From the NCBI GenBank assembly GCA_964371655.1, contig CAYJOD010000007.1, positions 1 to 64,000 of the forward strand: a stretch of DNA of 64,000 bases. The letters run 5' to 3'. Below are positions 17,194 to 26,311 of the stretch, piece after piece. Position 1 is the stretch's first letter. Every line of letters starts with the position of its first letter. The notes beneath the pieces are model-generated. The model made no database searches, had not been told where the DNA came from, and saw only the letters and a list, made by a program, of their open reading frames with translations. The DNA is from CAZGSN01 sp964371655. GTDB taxonomy: Bacteria; Desulfobacterota; Binatia; HRBIN30. Both the position numbers and the translations under genes were made by a program.

Positions 17194-18543
17194 ATGCAAA
17201 AACGAGCTGCTCCGCGCGCCGAGCCGGATCTGTTCGCCGCCGAGGCGGAGCGCGCGCGGCAGAAGAACGCGCCGCTGGCGGAGCGCATGCGACCGCGCAC
17301 TCTGGACGAGCTCGTCGGGCAGGTGCACCTGGTCGGCAGCGGGCGCTTGTTGCGTGAGATCATCGAAGGCCAACGTTTGCATTCGCTGATCCTGTGGGGG
17401 CCTCCGGGTAGCGGCAAGACGACCCTGGCCTTGCTGATCGCCAAGTCGTCGAACGCCCACTTCGCCCACTTCTCCGCCGTGCTCTCTGGGGTGCGCGAGC
17501 TGCGTGAGCTGGTCGAAGAGGCCAAGCAGCAGCTGCGCTTGCACCGCCGCCGCACGATCCTGTTCGTCGACGAGATCCACCGCTTCAATAAAGCGCAGCA
17601 GGACGCGTTTCTTCCGTACGTGGAAGACGGCACGGTCACGTTGATCGGCGCCACCACCGAGAATCCTTCGTTCGAAGTGATCGCGCCGCTGCTGTCGCGC
17701 ACCTCGGTGCTGGTGTTGGAGTCGTTGCCAAAGCAAGCCATCGAGCAGGTCTTGCAACGGGCGCTGGCGGACGCCGAGCGCGGCCTTGGCGCGCAGGGGT
17801 TGGTGGTGGCGTCGGCGGCTCTGGCGTTCATCGCCGATCACGCCCGCGGCGACGCGCGTTACGGTCTCAATGCCCTGCAGGCGTGCGCCGACCTCGCCGC
17901 GCAACGCCGGGTGACGACCATCGATCTCGCCCTCGCCGAGGAAGCGACGCAGCGCCGCGCCCTGCTCTACGACAAGAAAGGCGACGAGCACTACAACGTC
18001 ATCTCCGCCTTCATCAAGAGCATGCGCGACAGCGATCCCGACGGCGCCGTGTATTGGATGATGCGCATGCTCGAGGCCGGAGAGGATCCGCTGTTCATCG
18101 TCCGACGCATGGTCATCTTCGCCGCCGAAGACATCGGCAACGCCGACCCGCGCGCGTTGATGGTCGCGGTGGCGGTCAAGGATGCCTTCCACTTCGTCGG
18201 CCTTCCCGAAGGCCGAATCCCGCTGGCGCAGGCGGTGACCTATCTGGCCTCCGCGCCCAAATCGAACGCGTCGTACAAAGCCATGCTCGCCGCCAGCGCC
18301 GACGTCAAAGCCCACGGCCCCTTGCCGGTGCCCGTGCACCTGCGCAACGCGCCGACGGCTCTAATGAAGGACCTGGGCTACGGCAAAGACTACAAGTACG
18401 CCCACGACTTCGAGGGGCACGTGGTCGACCAGCAGCATCTCCCCGACCAGCTCAAGCAGCGCCGTTACTACGAGCCCACCGACATCGGCGCCGAGAAGCA
18501 GATCAAGGAACGGCTCGATGCGCTACGGCGTAGGGGAAAGTGA
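17194..18543 (+). CDS. rarA: Replication-associated recombination ATPase RarA/MgsA
   Basis: 449-residue AAA+ protein of the RarA/MgsA/WRNIP1 family, which acts at stalled replication forks. Walker A GPPGSGKTT is at 69-77, DEIHRFNKAQQDAFLPYVE follows near 128, and GATTENPSFE is the sensor. The C-terminal tetramerisation region has the conserved DPDGAVYWMMRML-EAGEDPLFIVRR and YKYAHDFEGH segments. It continues the DNA-repair theme of ruvABC on the opposite strand. Confidence 0.95.
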   Translation: MQKRAAPRAEPDLFAAEAERARQKNAPLAERMRPRTLDELVGQVHLVGSGRLLREIIEGQRLHSLILWGPPGSGKTTLALLIAKSSNAHFAHFSAVLSGVRELRELVEEAKQQLRLHRRRTILFVDEIHRFNKAQQDAFLPYVEDGTVTLIGATTENPSFEVIAPLLSRTSVLVLESLPKQAIEQVLQRALADAERGLGAQGLVVASAALAFIADHARGDARYGLNALQACADLAAQRRVTTIDLALAEEATQRRALLYDKKGDEHYNVISAFIKSMRDSDPDGAVYWMMRMLEAGEDPLFIVRRMVIFAAEDIGNADPRALMVAVAVKDAFHFVGLPEGRIPLAQAVTYLASAPKSNASYKAMLAASADVKAHGPLPVPVHLRNAPTALMKDLGYGKDYKYAHDFEGHVVDQQHLPDQLKQRRYYEPTDIGAEKQIKERLDALRRRGK

Positions 18544-18592
18544 GTCCGGGGAGCGCTCGCATTGACCGCGGTGAACGGGCTAGAATTGAACT

Positions 18593-18886
18593 ATGACGCG
18601 TGAAGATGCCCTCGTAGTACTGAGGGAATATCAGGGTGAGCTGCGCCAGCGTTACGGCGTCAAGTCACTGGCGCTCTTCGGGTCCGTGGCCCGCAACCAG
18701 GCAAGCGTCGCGAGCGACGTGGACCTGCTGGTCGACTTCGAGACGCCGCCCGGCTTCGATGGCTACATGACACTGAAATTCCGGCTCGAGGACCTACTCG
18801 GCTGCCGAGTCGATCTGGTCATGCGGGGCGCCCTGCTCCCGCAGGCCGAGCCCGTAGTAGCGCGAGAGGCAATCCGTGTCGCGTAG
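18593..18886 (+). CDS. mntA: MntA-like nucleotidyltransferase antitoxin
   Basis: 97-residue minimal nucleotidyltransferase. The catalytic block is LFGSVARNQASVASDVDLLV, with GS at 30-31 and D42/D44. In the HepT/MntA system this enzyme adds AMP to a tyrosine of the toxin and silences it. It overlaps the downstream HepT gene by 11 bases, so the pair is co-translated. No third catalytic Asp is obvious, which is typical of the short forms. Confidence 0.88.
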   Translation: MTREDALVVLREYQGELRQRYGVKSLALFGSVARNQASVASDVDLLVDFETPPGFDGYMTLKFRLEDLLGCRVDLVMRGALLPQAEPVVAREAIRVA

Positions 18887-19217
18887 CTGGGAGCTCTTTC
18901 TCGTGGATATCGAAGAAGCGGCAGCCAAGATCCAACGACGCACGCACGGCCTGAGCCTTGAGGAATTTGTCGCCAACGATCTGCTGTACGATGCGGTCGT
19001 CCGGAATCTTGAGGTTATCGGCGAGGCCGCAAAGGGGATTCCGGACGAGGTGCGATCCCGCACACCAACTATCGACTGGCGCCGTATTGCCGGGCTGCGC
19101 GACATTCTGGCGCACGCCTACTTCGCAATCGACAACGACACGCTGTGGGACATCATACAAAACAAGATCCCGGAGTTGCTGACGCGGGTGGCCCACCTCC
19201 GGGAGAGCGGTAGCTAG
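18876..19217 (+). CDS. hepT: HepT-like toxin (DUF86)
   Basis: 113-residue HEPN RNase. The motif RDILAHAY near 75-82 matches RX4HXY, where R and H catalyse RNA cleavage and Y is the AMPylation target. The GTG start at 18876 lies inside the MntA gene. The upstream helix LSLEEFVANDLLYDAVVRNLEVIGEA is the family's usual one. The active site looks intact, so the module is probably functional. Confidence 0.88.
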   Translation: MSRSWELFLVDIEEAAAKIQRRTHGLSLEEFVANDLLYDAVVRNLEVIGEAAKGIPDEVRSRTPTIDWRRIAGLRDILAHAYFAIDNDTLWDIIQNKIPELLTRVAHLRESGS

Positions 19218-19284
19218 CCTCATCACCCACCGACCGCTTGCTTACGCGCGCGGCTCTGACCTGGCGAAAATCTGTGGATCTCGA

Positions 19285-19331
19285 CCTGAGCCGCGACCGT
19301 TAGGGAGCGGTGATGCATGGGAGGTCCCACG
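19285..19331 (+). repeat. Repeat family E, copy 1
   Basis: CCTGAGCCGCGACCGT-TAGGGAGCGGTGAT, nearly identical to 31921-31967 and partly to 39285-39319. The GAGCCGCGACCGT...GAGCGG core is short and unsymmetrical. Confidence 0.75.
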
Positions 19332-19367
19332 TCCTGGATCTTTCGACGTTTCGCATCCCACGTCGCA

Positions 19368-19676
19368 TCAACGCGTCGCCGCCGGTTGTCGCTGCGGCTC
19401 CCACGTCTGGGCGCGTCGCGCGAATTCTTTCGCATACACGGGCCAGTCGTGAAGGATCGCCGGATCGAAGTCCGCACCGTTCGGCCACACGATGGTGTGC
19501 ACCTCCGGGTCAACACTCACTTGTGCAAAGAGCGTCGGACTGCGCAGCGGGCCATAGATCTCGCCGGCTAAGACGGGTTCGAGATCGACAACCTGTCGCG
19601 TGTCGTCATCGAAGGAGATCCGAACGACATAGTCGCCGACGACCTCGACTGCGGTAACTCGGTGGACTGCATGCAT
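19368..19676 (-). CDS. DUF2442 family protein
   Basis: About 102 residues with the DUF2442 pattern: VVRISFDDDT, then VVDLEPVL-GPLRSPTLFAQV and VWPNGADFDPAIL. These small proteins often sit beside DUF4160 genes in toxin-antitoxin-like pairs, but no DUF4160 partner is visible here. Start at the ATG at 19676 (MHAVHRVTAVEVV); an ATG three codons upstream is possible. Function unknown. Confidence 0.8.
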   Translation of the reverse strand: MHAVHRVTAVEVVGDYVVRISFDDDTRQVVDLEPVLAGEIYGPLRSPTLFAQVSVDPEVHTIVWPNGADFDPAILHDWPVYAKEFARRAQTWEPQRQPAATR

Positions 19677-19693
19677 GGTCGGCATCTCCTCAA

Positions 19694-19885
19694 CCTGAAA
19701 TCCTCAATTGGAACCGCGGATGAACACGGATGGACACGGATTCGGAAGGGAAACACTTCGTTTCGATGCGTGTCGATTTTGTTCAGCCCAATTCATCGCC
19801 TTATCCCTGCATGCCCGGGTTCTGGCTGCCGTTATCCGCGTTCATCGGCGTCCATCCGTGGTTCCAACTGAGTTGTTCGGGCTCA
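19694..19885 (+). repeat. Repeat family B, copy 1
   Basis: 192-base element from CCTGAAATCCTCAATT to GTTCGGGCTCA. Inside, GGAACCGCGGATGAACACGG pairs with a CCGTGGTTCC-ending right half. It matches 26307-26499 almost end to end in the same orientation; diverged copies lie at 47495-47683 and 49511-49672. Confidence 0.88.
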
Positions 19886-20069
19886 AGCGAGCGGTGCAAT
19901 CGATGAAGAACAGGAGACGCACGTTCAAGGTAATCCAACCTGGTTCGCCAGCCATACCGCATTGCCGGGATAGCGGCCACCACTGCATCGTAGTGGCGTG
20001 GTGCGCTGCTACCGCTCGACACGTATGCATGGCTACGCACCGCCATCGTCATGGCCGGGAAGGGGGGCG

Positions 20070-20132
20070 CGGGGACGTGGGCTGCAAGCGGTGCGATCGA
20101 GACAGAAGGCGACGTTTGCATCCCACGTCCCC
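20070..20132. repeat. Repeat family F, copy 1
   Basis: 63-base palindrome: GGGGACGTGGG.TGCAA ... TTGCA.CCCACGTCCCC with GAGACAGAAGGC in the loop. The second copy (23475-23536) has the same orientation and lies just past the exoprotein gene. Confidence 0.85.
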
Positions 20133-20292
20133 AGTGTTCCCTCCCGAATGAGACGCCGAGGCGGGTAGGGCCAGCTGTGCCGGTCGTACTGAGGTTGCAC
20201 GCAAACGCAGAACTTGCGCGCGCAGCACGTAGCGCCGCTCTTGTCGTGCCGACTAATCAGGGCCATGATGCGCCGTTCAAGGGGGGCTATCC

Positions 20293-23200
20293 ATGCGATC
20301 CTCTGTAACGTGTCTGCTGGCTTTCTCTGGAGTGCTTGCCTTCGTCGGACCCGGGATGAATCGTTCGCAGGCACAGCAGATCTGTGACGACTTCGACGAG
20401 TGCACGATCAATGCCGTCGTCCTAACGAGCGCTCAGAGCGGTCGGGTCGTCGGCAGCGGTGGGAAAATCCTCACGTCTCGCAATTTGCCCCTGTTTCCTC
20501 AGCCGCTCAGCTTCGTACCCAGCGTGTATCCTGTTGGTCTGGCTCCGACCGCGGTTGCGGTGGGGGACCTCGACGGCGATGGACACGCCGACATCGTGGT
20601 CGCCAACGGAGACAACGACACGGTAAACGTGTTGCTCGGTACCGGCGCCGGACAGTTCATTGATACGGGCGTGGTCTACACCGTCGGCCAGCTTCCGATC
20701 GCGATCGCGATTGCCGACGTGAACGGTGACGGCCGAGGCGATATCCTGACTGCGGGCGAAAACGAGGATACGGTCAGCGTCCTCCTCAATACTGGGCAAG
20801 GCGTCTTCGCCGCCCGAATTGTAGTCGACACGGGGAGCTCGCCGGAGGCATTGGTGGTTCGCGATTTCGATGGCGATAGTCACCCGGACATCGCAACCGC
20901 GAACAACTTCGATGAGACGGTCACGATTATCAAAGGCTACGGAGACGGCTACTTCAGTCTCGCACACGCCTATGTTGTTGGCGCCGCGCCCAAAGGGCTG
21001 AATAGCGGCGACCTCGACGGCGACGGCACGCTCGACCTCGTGGTGACCAATAGCGCGGGTGGTCCTACTGCCAATGGCAGCCTCACCTTCTTAAAGGGGA
21101 ATGGCGATGGCACCTTCGTCCGCCAACCGGAGTTTGAGTTGCCGGAGGTTTGTGGGGCGATCGGCTGCCTGCCCGTGGCTACGGAGATCGGAGATTTCAA
21201 CGGGGATTCGAAACTGGACCTGGCAGTCATCAACCAGGACGGCGACAGCGTTGCCGTCTTCCTGGGCAACGGCGACCTGACTTTCCGGGCTCCGATCGTG
21301 GTCGCCGTGGCCAGTACGCCGTCTGCGGGCGTGATTGCTGATTTCGATGGCGACGGCAAACCGGATATTGCGACGACCGCGAGCTTCGACGATTTCGTAA
21401 CTGTGCTGCTCGGAGCTGGAGATGGGACGTTTGCCCAGCCGCTCAATTTCGATGTCGGCGTAACACCCATGGGCATCGCGGTAGGACAGCTGAACCGTGA
21501 CTCAAAGCCAGACGTGGTTGTGGCTAACGTGGATGATGACACGATTGCTGTGTTGCTGAACACCACCGGGTTCCAACCGACAAGCACTCCCATTGAACCG
21601 TCCGCGACACCGACACGATCGCTGACGCCTACGCTCACCTCCACGCCTACACGCACAGCGACGGTGGTCCCCACCTCGACACCAACCGTAAGCCCGACGC
21701 CGTCTCCTGCGCCCGCCCGCATCGACCTCGGCCGCGCTGTCGCGCGTCCGGGTGGCTTGGCATGTCTGCCCGCATCGCTGTCGTTCACGCAGGACGTAAC
21801 GGCAACCATCAGCGACATGAACTTCAATCCTTCGCTCTTGATGTTGAGCAACTGCAGCATCAATCCGGCGATCGGACTCGGCACGGCGACGAACAAGCAG
21901 CTTTTGCGGACGCCGCTCGGCGTAGGGCTCGAACGCATCGGGGTCTTTGGCAGCCTGAACCCGATACCACCGGGTCTGCTCTACACTTGCCACTTCGTTG
22001 TCGGTGCCGGTACGGCGATTGGGAGCTACTCAGTAGCGAATGCCCCAGCGGCAGCGGATCCCGATGGCAATGCAATCAGCGGAACAACAGGCACCAACGG
22101 ACAGATTGCCGTGACCAACTGCGCTGGAGACTGCGACGGCAACGGCGCGGTTTCTCTGGGGGAGGTCAGCAGGTGCGTCAATCTCTTTCTCGGCCAATCA
22201 ATGTGCAGCGACAGCAGTCCTACTCTCAACTGCCCCGTTGCCGACGCCGATAACGGCGGGAGCGTCTCGATCGGAGAGGTGATTCAATGCGTCCAGCGCT
22301 TTCTCAATGGATGCCCGTTCTCGAACAGCCCGACGCCTGTACACACGCCAATTGCCACCCCTACCGCAACCGACACGCGAACCGCGATGCTGACACCTTC
22401 GGCTAGCCCGACGGTTACCAACTTGCCCACGTCTACTGCGACTTTCGAGTTAGCCACGAGCGCGCGCCGTGTCGCGGGAGCGATCCACGATGCGACGTCC
22501 GTTTTCCTTATCGTACCAGACTTGCTGTCTGCGGTGCTCGGACACTGGCCGTCGTCATCGGCGGCGTCGATGCGATCGCGTCTGTTCACTGTCCCCTTCG
22601 CCTGCTCGGGCGGCGGGGGAGGCACTATGGCCTGCGATCAGGATATTGTCATCGGCTTTCCGCCCACGTTCTCGGCGCCGGTGTACAGCGTGCAACTGGA
22701 CAGCTGTAAGGTTAGCGCCTCCACCGGAGCGACGTTGACGTTGAACGGCACGCTCACCTATATCGGCAACCAGGGCGAGGTGTGTGGCACCATCCCCGAG
22801 ACCGGCACGCTGGCAATCCAAACCCTGACGATCGAAGAGGCGGGTAGCGCCGGTACGGTTACGGCGAGTTTCTCCAGTTTCACAGCCGGGGTGACCTTGG
22901 CCGGCTCGGATGAGGCATGCCACTACAACGTCATCGATCTCGACGTCGCCGGCATGATCGTGGTGACGGCAAAGAACCCGCAAGGGGCGCAAATCTCCGC
23001 CACGCAGGCGACGTTTGCGCCGGGTACGACCCTGGTCATTACAGTACAGCAGTACGGTAGCGCGTGTGTTCCAGAGATCTACTTCATGGGCGTCAACGGC
23101 GTCGTGACCTTCGGCAATGACGCGACGAGTTTCCAGGGAAGCTTCGACGGCTTCACCCTGTCGAACGATACGACCTCCGGAAGCAATCATGTTGGCATCG

Positions 23201-23454
23201 ACGGGCAAGTCGCTTCGGCGTGCCTCGGCGGCGCCGTTTCCCTCCACGCACGCAGCGACCTCGTCATAGACGCCGGCGCCGCTTGTCCACGCGCGGGTGA
23301 GGAGTCAGTCGATCACGGCCCCGAGCTCTCCGTCACCGATCTGATTCGCTACAGCGCCTCCGGGCTCGAGTTGGATTACAGCGACAACGACACGATCGAC
23401 GCGACCTTCAACTCTTGCCTCGATCCGCAGCTGTTCGTCTGTCCTACGTCGTAG
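20293..23454 (+). CDS. Large secreted FG-GAP/VCBS beta-propeller protein with dockerin-like region
   Basis: 1053 residues. A signal peptide (about 1-28, ending AQA/Q) is followed by seven FG-GAP repeats at about 85-427, each with a D-x-[DN]-x-D-G calcium loop (DLDGDGHAD, DVNGDGRGD, DFDGDSHPD and so on), enough for a seven-bladed propeller. Then come a Thr/Pro/Ser-rich linker (430-476), a cohesin-like beta region (477-605), and two EF-hand-like loops at 608-671 (GDCDGNGAVSLGEV and DADNGGSVSIGEV) resembling a dockerin. After a second TP-rich linker the last 335 residues are Cys-containing and unrecognised. It is probably an extracellular or surface binding protein. Repeat F copies flank it. Confidence 0.85.
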   Translation: MRSSVTCLLAFSGVLAFVGPGMNRSQAQQICDDFDECTINAVVLTSAQSGRVVGSGGKILTSRNLPLFPQPLSFVPSVYPVGLAPTAVAVGDLDGDGHADIVVANGDNDTVNVLLGTGAGQFIDTGVVYTVGQLPIAIAIADVNGDGRGDILTAGENEDTVSVLLNTGQGVFAARIVVDTGSSPEALVVRDFDGDSHPDIATANNFDETVTIIKGYGDGYFSLAHAYVVGAAPKGLNSGDLDGDGTLDLVVTNSAGGPTANGSLTFLKGNGDGTFVRQPEFELPEVCGAIGCLPVATEIGDFNGDSKLDLAVINQDGDSVAVFLGNGDLTFRAPIVVAVASTPSAGVIADFDGDGKPDIATTASFDDFVTVLLGAGDGTFAQPLNFDVGVTPMGIAVGQLNRDSKPDVVVANVDDDTIAVLLNTTGFQPTSTPIEPSATPTRSLTPTLTSTPTRTATVVPTSTPTVSPTPSPAPARIDLGRAVARPGGLACLPASLSFTQDVTATISDMNFNPSLLMLSNCSINPAIGLGTATNKQLLRTPLGVGLERIGVFGSLNPIPPGLLYTCHFVVGAGTAIGSYSVANAPAAADPDGNAISGTTGTNGQIAVTNCAGDCDGNGAVSLGEVSRCVNLFLGQSMCSDSSPTLNCPVADADNGGSVSIGEVIQCVQRFLNGCPFSNSPTPVHTPIATPTATDTRTAMLTPSASPTVTNLPTSTATFELATSARRVAGAIHDATSVFLIVPDLLSAVLGHWPSSSAASMRSRLFTVPFACSGGGGGTMACDQDIVIGFPPTFSAPVYSVQLDSCKVSASTGATLTLNGTLTYIGNQGEVCGTIPETGTLAIQTLTIEEAGSAGTVTASFSSFTAGVTLAGSDEACHYNVIDLDVAGMIVVTAKNPQGAQISATQATFAPGTTLVITVQQYGSACVPEIYFMGVNGVVTFGNDATSFQGSFDGFTLSNDTTSGSNHVGIDGQVASACLGGAVSLHARSDLVIDAGAACPRAGEESVDHGPELSVTDLIRYSASGLELDYSDNDTIDATFNSCLDPQLFVCPTS

Positions 23455-23938
23455 CTGGCTGGTCTCGCTAGTGGGGGGACATGGGGTGCAAACGACGTGA
23501 TTGAGACAGAAGGCAACGCTCGCACCCCACGTCCCCAGTATTGCCTCCGCACTGATTTGCAGCGGAAGCGGCTGCAGCACATCGGGCGGCGAGCTCGCGG
23601 GGGCGTTCACGGCAATCAATCAGCAAGTGCTCGGGGACATCGTCGTAACCGAAGTCCTCGAAGCGCAATGACTTCGAACGGCCGAACTCGTCGAGCGCGA
23701 ATGACAGGGGGAGCACGGGTCCCACACGTCTGGCGCCAGCCTTTGCGCACTCGGCGTCCGCTGCGGTGAGTCCTTCTTCACGTCAGATCGAGATTGAGGG
23801 GCCACCCCGCTGGTGTACGTGGCGCAGCGCATAGCGACGCTACGGAGCTGGAGGTCATCCACACTTAGAGCGCGAGCAGCGGATCCCCAGCGTTTCGCGA
23901 GCCTTGAACCCCGCCCCAAGGTGCCGTAGATTTGTGGC
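23455..23938. other. Intergenic region downstream of the exoprotein
   Basis: Contains repeat F copy 2 (23475-23536). The minus strand reads MGPVLPLSFALDEFGRSKSL from 23725, which looks protein-like for about 50 residues and then runs into the repeat. It could be a truncated gene, but no family was recognised. The rest shows nothing. Confidence 0.35.
23475..23536. repeat. Repeat family F, copy 2
   Basis: 62-base palindrome GGGGACATGGGGTGCAA ... CACCCCACGTCCCC, homologous to 20070-20132 and starting 21 bases after the exoprotein stop codon. Confidence 0.85.
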
Positions 23939-24193
23939 ATGGAGACGATTCGGTTGACGACGGATGTTCGTGCTGATGGAACGATACACATTGATGCCGC
24001 GAGCACGCTGCACCCGGGACCGGTCGACGTGGTACTGGTGCTCAGTCCCACCAACGGGGAGCGCGATCTGGTCAAAGAGCGGAACAAGCGAGTCGCTGCC
24101 GCCGAAGCATTGCGCGCGTTGAGTCTCCCCGTCGACACGGTTGAGGTGATGAATCGCCAGGCGACTCCTGATCCGGCGCGGCTTCTCCCTTGA
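23939..24193 (+). CDS. Probable antitoxin of a PIN pair
   Basis: 84 residues beginning METIRLTTDVRADGTIHIDA, a strand-rich start like small antitoxins that precede PIN genes, and ending in a charged helix (NKRVAAAEALRALSL). The family is not firmly recognised; the role is inferred from its overlap with the PIN gene (its stop overlaps the next start by 4 bases) and its size. It is likely co-regulated with the toxin from a promoter just upstream. Confidence 0.65.
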   Translation: METIRLTTDVRADGTIHIDAASTLHPGPVDVVLVLSPTNGERDLVKERNKRVAAAEALRALSLPVDTVEVMNRQATPDPARLLP

Positions 24194-24615
24194 TCCTGAT
24201 TGACTCGAACATCTTCATGTACGCTGCCGGCTCGGCGCATCGCGCCAAGGAGCCCAGCGCGATACTCATCCATCGAGTCGCCAGAGGTGAAGTGGAGGCG
24301 GCAATCGACGCCGAGGTGTTGCAGGAGATCCTTCATCGCTATTGGGCGATCGGCCGCGCAGCGGACGGCTCCGTCGTTTATCAACTGGCGCGCCAAGCGG
24401 TTCCCGACACCATCGCCATCACAGCTCAAATTGCTGACCGCGCCCGCGACCTGCTCCTGGGATTCCCCACGCTCAGTGCTCGTGATGCCTTGCACACCGC
24501 TGTCGTTCTCCATCACAACCTCAATGGTATCTGCAGTTACGATTCGGATTTCGACCGGGTTGCCAGCCTGAAACGATATCTTCCCGAGGCAGTCCCAGGT
24601 TCCAGCCAGCTCTGA
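24190..24615 (+). CDS. PIN-domain protein (VapC-like toxin)
   Basis: 141 residues with MILIDSNIFMYAAG (first acidic residue), DAEVLQEILHRY (second), LSARDALHTAV (third) and YDSDFDRV (fourth). This is a complete PIN active site. The start is TTG at 24190, overlapping the antitoxin's TGA. A probable Mg-dependent RNase toxin held by the upstream small protein. Confidence 0.83.
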   Translation: MILIDSNIFMYAAGSAHRAKEPSAILIHRVARGEVEAAIDAEVLQEILHRYWAIGRAADGSVVYQLARQAVPDTIAITAQIADRARDLLLGFPTLSARDALHTAVVLHHNLNGICSYDSDFDRVASLKRYLPEAVPGSSQL

Positions 24616-24906
24616 GCTACTACCTTCGAAACTCGTTGCGCGGCGCAAGCGCTTCTGAAGCGGCGCGTCACCCGAATTCCGGTCTGACCGGTTCGACCGA
24701 CAGGCGACTATCGACGTTCGAAGGCAGGCCATCGATCATAGGTCTCGGATCTCTTCTTCGTGACCTTCGCGGCCTTTGTGGTCGAAATTCTCCGACTCAA
24801 GTCCTCTTCGTCGATCTCAGGAGGGTTGAATTCCTGAAGCCCGAAGTCTGTGGCCGCCTCCCTGGCGGCGGTTGTTTGCGAGCCGTCGTGTGGTAGTCAC
24901 GGACGC

Positions 24907-25821
24907 ATGGCCGAAACCGGAAGATCAAATGGACGTTGGCCGGCGTTGATTATCGTCGGCCTGCTCGTGTTCGTATGCATCGCCGCGCCCTTGGTGTTGC
25001 ACTTTGGGCAGAAACGGCACAACCGCTTGCCGTGGGATATTGCGACCCTTTATCCCGCGGAGCAGGCGGTCGTGCCCGGTGAGGTATTCGCGGCGACGAC
25101 GGCCGCCATCCTCGAGCACGAGCTGCACGGCCGTACCGGATGGCGGCCGAATGACTTCTTCCTTTGGGGTCCGATCCTGTGGGCGGACAACAACTCGAAT
25201 CGACAGCTCGGGATTCTGCAGGCGCTGCGCGAGAGCACGCGCGTCCTCAAGGACAACCTGACGCGGGTGTCGAGCAACGAGTTTGATAACAACTTGCTGC
25301 TGGCCGACACCGCCTTGCGCAACGAAGCGACGAAGCTGTGGCTGCCGTCGGCCGAGGGGAAATACAAGGAGGCGGCGCAGCGCCTGCACGACTACGTCGC
25401 TGGCTTGAAGTCGCAGCCGATGAAGTCGCGCCCGATCAACCTGCGCAACGTCGAGCTGATTCGCTTGTTCGGGGCATGGACCGACTTGCTCGGCGACGCC
25501 CACGCGATCTTGTACCGCGAGCAGAGCGTGTGGCGAACCGACGATGATTTCTATCGCGCTCAAGGCATGGCGCACGCGATCTATCATCTGGTCAAAGCCG
25601 TGGATCGCGAGTACCAGGCCCAGATCACCAATCGGCCGGTGCTGGGGGAGCTTTTCAACGAGGTCACGGCGGCGCTGAGCCAAGCCGACACCCTCAAGCC
25701 GCTCATCGTGTTCGACGGCCGTTCCGATGGCATCTTCGCCAACCACCGCCGCAACCTCGACGCCTACATCAGCGAGGCCCGCCAGAAGATGTATTCGATC
25801 CGCGACGAGTTGGAGAAATAA
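24907..25821 (+). CDS. DUF2333 family membrane-anchored protein
   Basis: 304 residues. One N-terminal transmembrane helix (ALIIVGLLVFVCIAAPLVL) is followed by a soluble domain with PNDFFLWGPILWADNNSNRQLG and REQSVWRTDDDFYRAQGMAHAI, matching DUF2333. Function unknown; such proteins are periplasm-facing and helix-rich. The ATG at 24907 begins MAETGRSNGRW; the longer frame upstream is not supported. Monocistronic, followed by repeats. Confidence 0.82.
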   Translation: MAETGRSNGRWPALIIVGLLVFVCIAAPLVLHFGQKRHNRLPWDIATLYPAEQAVVPGEVFAATTAAILEHELHGRTGWRPNDFFLWGPILWADNNSNRQLGILQALRESTRVLKDNLTRVSSNEFDNNLLLADTALRNEATKLWLPSAEGKYKEAAQRLHDYVAGLKSQPMKSRPINLRNVELIRLFGAWTDLLGDAHAILYREQSVWRTDDDFYRAQGMAHAIYHLVKAVDREYQAQITNRPVLGELFNEVTAALSQADTLKPLIVFDGRSDGIFANHRRNLDAYISEARQKMYSIRDELEK

Positions 25822-25827
25822 CAGCCC

Positions 25828-25969
25828 CCTCAGCCTCAGCCTGGGCCTCGCCTGCGCCTTGTGACGGCTGAGGCTGAAGGCATGGGCATAGGCTGAAGGT
25901 TTAGGCTCAGGAAGAATTCCCCCCGCACCCCCTCAGTCTCAGCCTATGCCTCGCCTGTGCCTTGTGGCG
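25828..25969. repeat. Repeat family G: two direct copies around an inverted segment
   Basis: CCTCAGCCTCAGCCTGGGCC-like units at 25828-25866 and 25930-25969 are direct repeats with about 85% identity by eye. Between them runs a complementary GGCTGAGGCTGAAGG...GGCTCAGG stretch, so the whole can fold back. It follows the DUF2333 stop codon directly. Confidence 0.7.
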
Positions 25970-26116
25970 AGCTTGGCATCGATCCGAACTTCGGCGCGTT
26001 CCTGTTTCCGAGCGAGTAGATCGGGTACAAGGTCGGTGTGCTGCCGATCGAGCACCAACAACAGCCGCGCAGGCCGAAGCTACGGCGGAATGGCACGAGC
26101 GAGTCGGGGACTTAGC

Positions 26117-26311
26117 ATGACCGTTACAACGTGTTCGTTCTGCGGCTCGACGAGAGGTCGCGTTCTCGTGGGTTCCATCTGCTCCACATGCATCTCGGAC
26201 TACATGGCGGCGTTGGAACGGTCAGAGACTAACCTTCCAGATCCGCCGGCTTGTTCTTCCTGCAATAACGAATTGGCGCGTAAAGTCCGCTCGAGCTGTG
26301 GCTCAGCCTGA
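26117..26311 (+). CDS. Small zinc-ribbon protein, ClpX-zinc-finger-like, possibly truncated
   Basis: 64 residues: CSFCGSTRGRVLVGSICSTC recalls the N-terminal zinc-binding domain of ClpX (CSFCGK...ICDEC), followed by a third pair CSSC. There is no AAA+ domain. The TGA stop lies inside repeat B copy 2, which starts at 26307, so the original C-terminus may have been cut off by that element. The start at 26117 has GGGGAC upstream. Whether it is a real mini-gene or a remnant is open. Confidence 0.5.
   Translation: MTVTTCSFCGSTRGRVLVGSICSTCISDYMAALERSETNLPDPPACSSCNNELARKVRSSCGSA

Larger units (their letters stand above)
19686..20292. other. Intergenic region upstream of the FG-GAP exoprotein
   Basis: About 600 bases without a supported gene. 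It contains repeat B copy 1 (19694-19885) and repeat F copy 1 (20070-20132). The rest, about 19886-20069, shows nothing recognisable. Confidence 0.55.

Noticed and set aside
17161..18339. 392-residue minus-strand frame
   Set aside because: Opposite rarA.
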